Part shown: positions 13,714-15,123 of the stretch, in pieces
Numbering within the stretch: the first letter of the stretch is position 1
How the letters are laid out: the number at the start of each line of letters is the position of its first letter
Assembly (NCBI GenBank): GCA_027364775.1
Contig: DAHXOS010000097.1
Coordinates: 1-15,123, forward strand
Source of the DNA: a bacterium
GTDB lineage: Bacteria; Patescibacteriota; Microgenomatia; Daviesbacterales; UBA10151
Direction: 5' to 3'
DNA length: 15,123 nucleotides
Made by a program: the position numbers and the translations under genes
The notes under the pieces: generated by a model
What the model was told of the DNA's origin: nothing
The model's database searches: none
What the model saw: only the letters and a program-made list of their open reading frames with translations

Positions 13714-13956
13714 TTACTTGGAAGAGCTAGTTAGCTTGGCCAAGCGGGATTTTAAACGGGATGCTGTATTTTTGTGAATCAACTTTGTTTTTACTGCTTT
13801 ATCTAAAGCACTGGCTGCTTCACTTAAGTTTTCCATAGAAGGTTTCCTGCGGGTATTTTTAATTAAACCCCTAAGGTTATCTTTTAAAATTTTATTATGT
13901 TCAGTTCGTTTACGGTCCTGAAGCATTTTTTTCTTAGCTGATTTAATAATTGGCAT
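13714..13956 (-). CDS. rpsT: 30S ribosomal protein S20
   Basis: bS20 is an 80-residue, strongly basic helical protein that binds 16S rRNA early in 30S assembly. Diagnostic parts are 'MPIIKSAKKKMLQDRKRT', 'HNKILKDNLRGLIKNTRR', 'AASALDKAVKTKLIHKNTASRLKSRLAKL' read in pieces along three helices. Length matches the family. There is no Shine-Dalgarno motif before the ATG, which sits just after a structured leader. The divergent murJ neighbour is a pairing also common in other bacteria such as pseudomonads. The pilN operon begins about 70 nt downstream with no obvious terminator between, so read-through into it is possible. Confidence 0.96.
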   Translation of the reverse strand: MPIIKSAKKKMLQDRKRTEHNKILKDNLRGLIKNTRRKPSMENLSEAASALDKAVKTKLIHKNTASRLKSRLAKLTSSSK

Positions 13957-13962
13957 ATCAGA

Positions 13963-14042
13963 GCGTGCAACTTAGGCTTTATGATCTTAAAGCACGCAAG
14001 ATCACTTGTTGAAAAAGTGTTTAACACACTTTTACTGACAAG
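13963..14042 (-). promoter_or_regulatory. Structured 5' leader of rpsT, possible autoregulatory element
   Basis: Read on the minus strand, CUUGU (14038-14042) pairs with ACAAG (14005-14009) and encloses AAAAGUGU (14026-14033)/ACACUUUU (14013-14020), a perfect 8-bp stem with a 5-nt loop. Immediately next, UGAUCUU (13998-14004) pairs with AAGAUCA (13982-13988). The GCGUGC in that 9-nt loop (13992-13997) is complementary to GCACGC (13963-13968), which lies 6 nt before the start codon. The last pairing forms either a pseudoknot or a hairpin exclusive with the second stem. The leader begins almost exactly at the start predicted from the promoter at 14053-14081. Autoregulation by S20 is known in E. 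coli; its use of this element is inference. Confidence 0.55.
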
Positions 14043-14052
14043 GGCAAAGGAA

Positions 14053-14081
14053 ATATTAACACAATCTGATTGAGGCTGCAA
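14053..14081 (-). promoter_or_regulatory. Promoter of rpsT
   Basis: On the minus strand TTGCAG (14076-14081), a 17-nt spacer and TAATAT (14053-14058) form a sigma-70-type promoter. The predicted start near 14046 gives a leader of about 90 nt. Confidence 0.6.
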
Positions 14082-14116
14082 GAACTTGCCCTATGGTCAA
14101 TTTATTACTTGTCATT

Positions 14117-14132
14117 TACTATTTTAATAGTA
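14117..14132. repeat. Inverted repeat upstream of murJ
   Basis: TACTATT TT AATAGTA has perfect 7-base arms around TT. It covers the place where a -35 for murJ would lie, so it could be an operator, though AT-rich chance palindromes are common. Confidence 0.3.
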
Positions 14133-14150
14133 GCGAATTTAATAAATTTT

Positions 14151-14158
14151 GGTAGAAT
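14151..14158 (+). promoter_or_regulatory. -10 candidate for murJ
   Basis: TTTTGG precedes TAGAAT (14153-14158), 12 nt before the ATG at 14171. The predicted leader is only about 6 nt. No good -35 is seen. Confidence 0.35.
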
Positions 14159-14170
14159 CAGCAGAAGCTA

Positions 14171-15123
14171 ATGGTTAAGTCAATTTTATCTTTAATAAAT
14201 ACCCGACAAAATAACATACTATCAGGAGCGTCAATCTTAATGTTTGCTGTTTTTGCTTCCAAATTTTTGGGATTAGTAAGAGATAGGTTACTGGTTCATA
14301 CTTTTAATACTTCGCAAACAGATATATTTTTGGTGGCTTTTAGGTTGCCTGATATGTTATTTCAACTTTTAATATTTGGGGCAATCTCGGTTGCTTTTAT
14401 TCCAATTTATATTGAACATTTAAATACAAAAGGTGAGAAGGATGCTCATGAATTTGCCTCAAATATACTTAATTTATCTGTTTTTGCTTTTGGAGTAGTG
14501 GTATTTATAGCCTGGTTTTTTGTTCCCCAGTTAAATACTCTTTTTGCACCAGGCTTTAAGGGTGAACAAAAAGTTATGACTGATATTTTAACCCGCTATA
14601 TTTTAATTGGCCAATTATTTTTAGTCATCGGCTCTTTTTTTATTGCCTTTTCCCAAGCTTATCAACGGTTTATATTTTCAGCCCTAGCGCCACTTTTTTA
14701 TAACTTGGGGATTATTTTTGGAATTACAGTTTTAACTCGTTTTTTTGGGTTACCGGGAGCAGCAATGGGGGCAGCAGTTGGAGGTTTGCTCCATGCAGCA
14801 ATCCAACTGCCTTTGGTTAAATCACTAGGTTTTAAATATAAGTTTTCATTTAATTTTTTAGACCGTGGTGTCAGACAAATCTTTAAGATGATGAGTATTA
14901 GAAATATTGGGCTAGCTTTTGAACAACTTAATGAAACAGTTGCAACTTCTTTGTCAACAACTTTATCTTATGGTGCTGTAACCCAACTTACTTTTGCTCA
15001 ACATTTACAGGTTGTACCGATCGGGCTTTTTGGAGCAACTATTGCACAAGCAGCATTGCCGGTTTTATCTAATGAACAAGCTAAAAAAGAGGTTGAATCT
15101 TTTAAGATGACCTTACTTACAAC
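14171..15123 (+). CDS. murJ: MurJ/MviN-family lipid II flippase-like protein (3' end outside window)
   Basis: The frame opens at ATG 14171 and runs 317 codons to the window edge without a stop. The MOP-superfamily MurJ pattern is clear: 'ASKFLGLVRDRLL' (29-41), 'TDIFLVAFRLPDM', 'GAISVAFIPIY', 'LFAPGF', 'RFIFSALAPLFYNLGII', 'GAAVGGLLHAAIQLP' and 'GATIAQAALPVLS'. At least seven hydrophobic segments are present. MurJ moves lipid II across the membrane for wall synthesis. By my alignment to the E. coli protein, R24 and D39 are kept (R37, D51), but R18 is Lys (K31), R52 is Phe (F64), E57 is Phe (F69) and R270 is His (H278). Several cavity charges are thus lost, so transport of lipid II is likely but not certain. 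Confidence 0.9.
   Translation, partial: MVKSILSLINTRQNNILSGASILMFAVFASKFLGLVRDRLLVHTFNTSQTDIFLVAFRLPDMLFQLLIFGAISVAFIPIYIEHLNTKGEKDAHEFASNILNLSVFAFGVVVFIAWFFVPQLNTLFAPGFKGEQKVMTDILTRYILIGQLFLVIGSFFIAFSQAYQRFIFSALAPLFYNLGIIFGITVLTRFFGLPGAAMGAAVGGLLHAAIQLPLVKSLGFKYKFSFNFLDRGVRQIFKMMSIRNIGLAFEQLNETVATSLSTTLSYGAVTQLTFAQHLQVVPIGLFGATIAQAALPVLSNEQAKKEVESFKMTLLT

Noticed and set aside
13884..14081. Minus-strand 65-codon open frame over the rpsT 5' end and leader.
   Set aside because: It overlaps rpsT in another frame and covers the promoter and hairpins; no protein features.
1..15123. CRISPR arrays, transposases, insertion sequences, tRNA or rRNA genes.
   Set aside because: No regularly spaced repeats, transposase motifs or complete RNA gene signatures were seen on either strand.

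Overview
The window looks like a chromosome segment of a Candidate Phyla Radiation (Patescibacteria) bacterium, most likely of the Microgenomates type. This is inferred from gene style, not from a marker search. The DNA is AT-rich and genes are densely packed with overlapping or nearly touching stops and starts. Almost no gene has a Shine-Dalgarno motif. Several proteins are short versions of their families: an 84-residue thioredoxin, a 219-residue HolA-like protein and a 624-residue UvrD-like helicase. The gene set is rich in single-anchor surface proteins, type IV pilus parts and wall enzymes. TGA is used as a stop (the FemAB gene ends TGA TAA), which argues for code 11 and against the TGA=Gly lineages.

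Layout. Bases 15-1022 (-) hold a FemAB/FemX-like aminoacyltransferase. A spacer with three consecutive hairpins (1152-1252) precedes two tandem membrane-anchored proteins of unknown function (1267-2718, +). Convergent to these is a minus-strand pair: a UvrD/PcrA-type helicase (3565-5439) followed by a secreted G5-3D wall-active protein (2865-3557). At 5485-5997 (+) lies a nucleoside 2-deoxyribosyltransferase-like gene whose first 60 bases are out of frame, then a half-size EamA transporter (5994-6419, -).

Bases 6478-9332 (+) hold a run of small metabolic and stress genes: an isochorismatase-like hydrolase, a DUF5701-like protein, a mini-thioredoxin, an alkyltransferase-like DNA-lesion binder and triosephosphate isomerase. 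A LytR-CpsA-Psr wall-polymer ligase and a HolA-like clamp-loader subunit follow (9354-11203, +).

The right end has a minus-strand operon (11200-13645) encoding PilN, PilO, a small anchored protein and an Fn3/dockerin surface protein. It lies downstream of rpsT (13714-13956). rpsT has a recognisable promoter and a highly structured leader. Divergent to it is a MurJ-family flippase gene (14171 to the window edge).

How the genes fit together. Envelope biology dominates: FemAB-type cross-bridge formation, 3D-domain glycan cleavage, LCP ligation, MurJ-type flipping, and pilus and surface proteins. The most unusual signals are not gene contents. They are the split 5' end of the deoxyribosyltransferase gene, which has recoding-like motifs at both frame changes; the folded rpsT leader with a possible pseudoknot near the start codon; the hairpin cluster before position 1267; and repeated -10-like boxes 6-8 nt from start codons, which suggest leaderless mRNAs.
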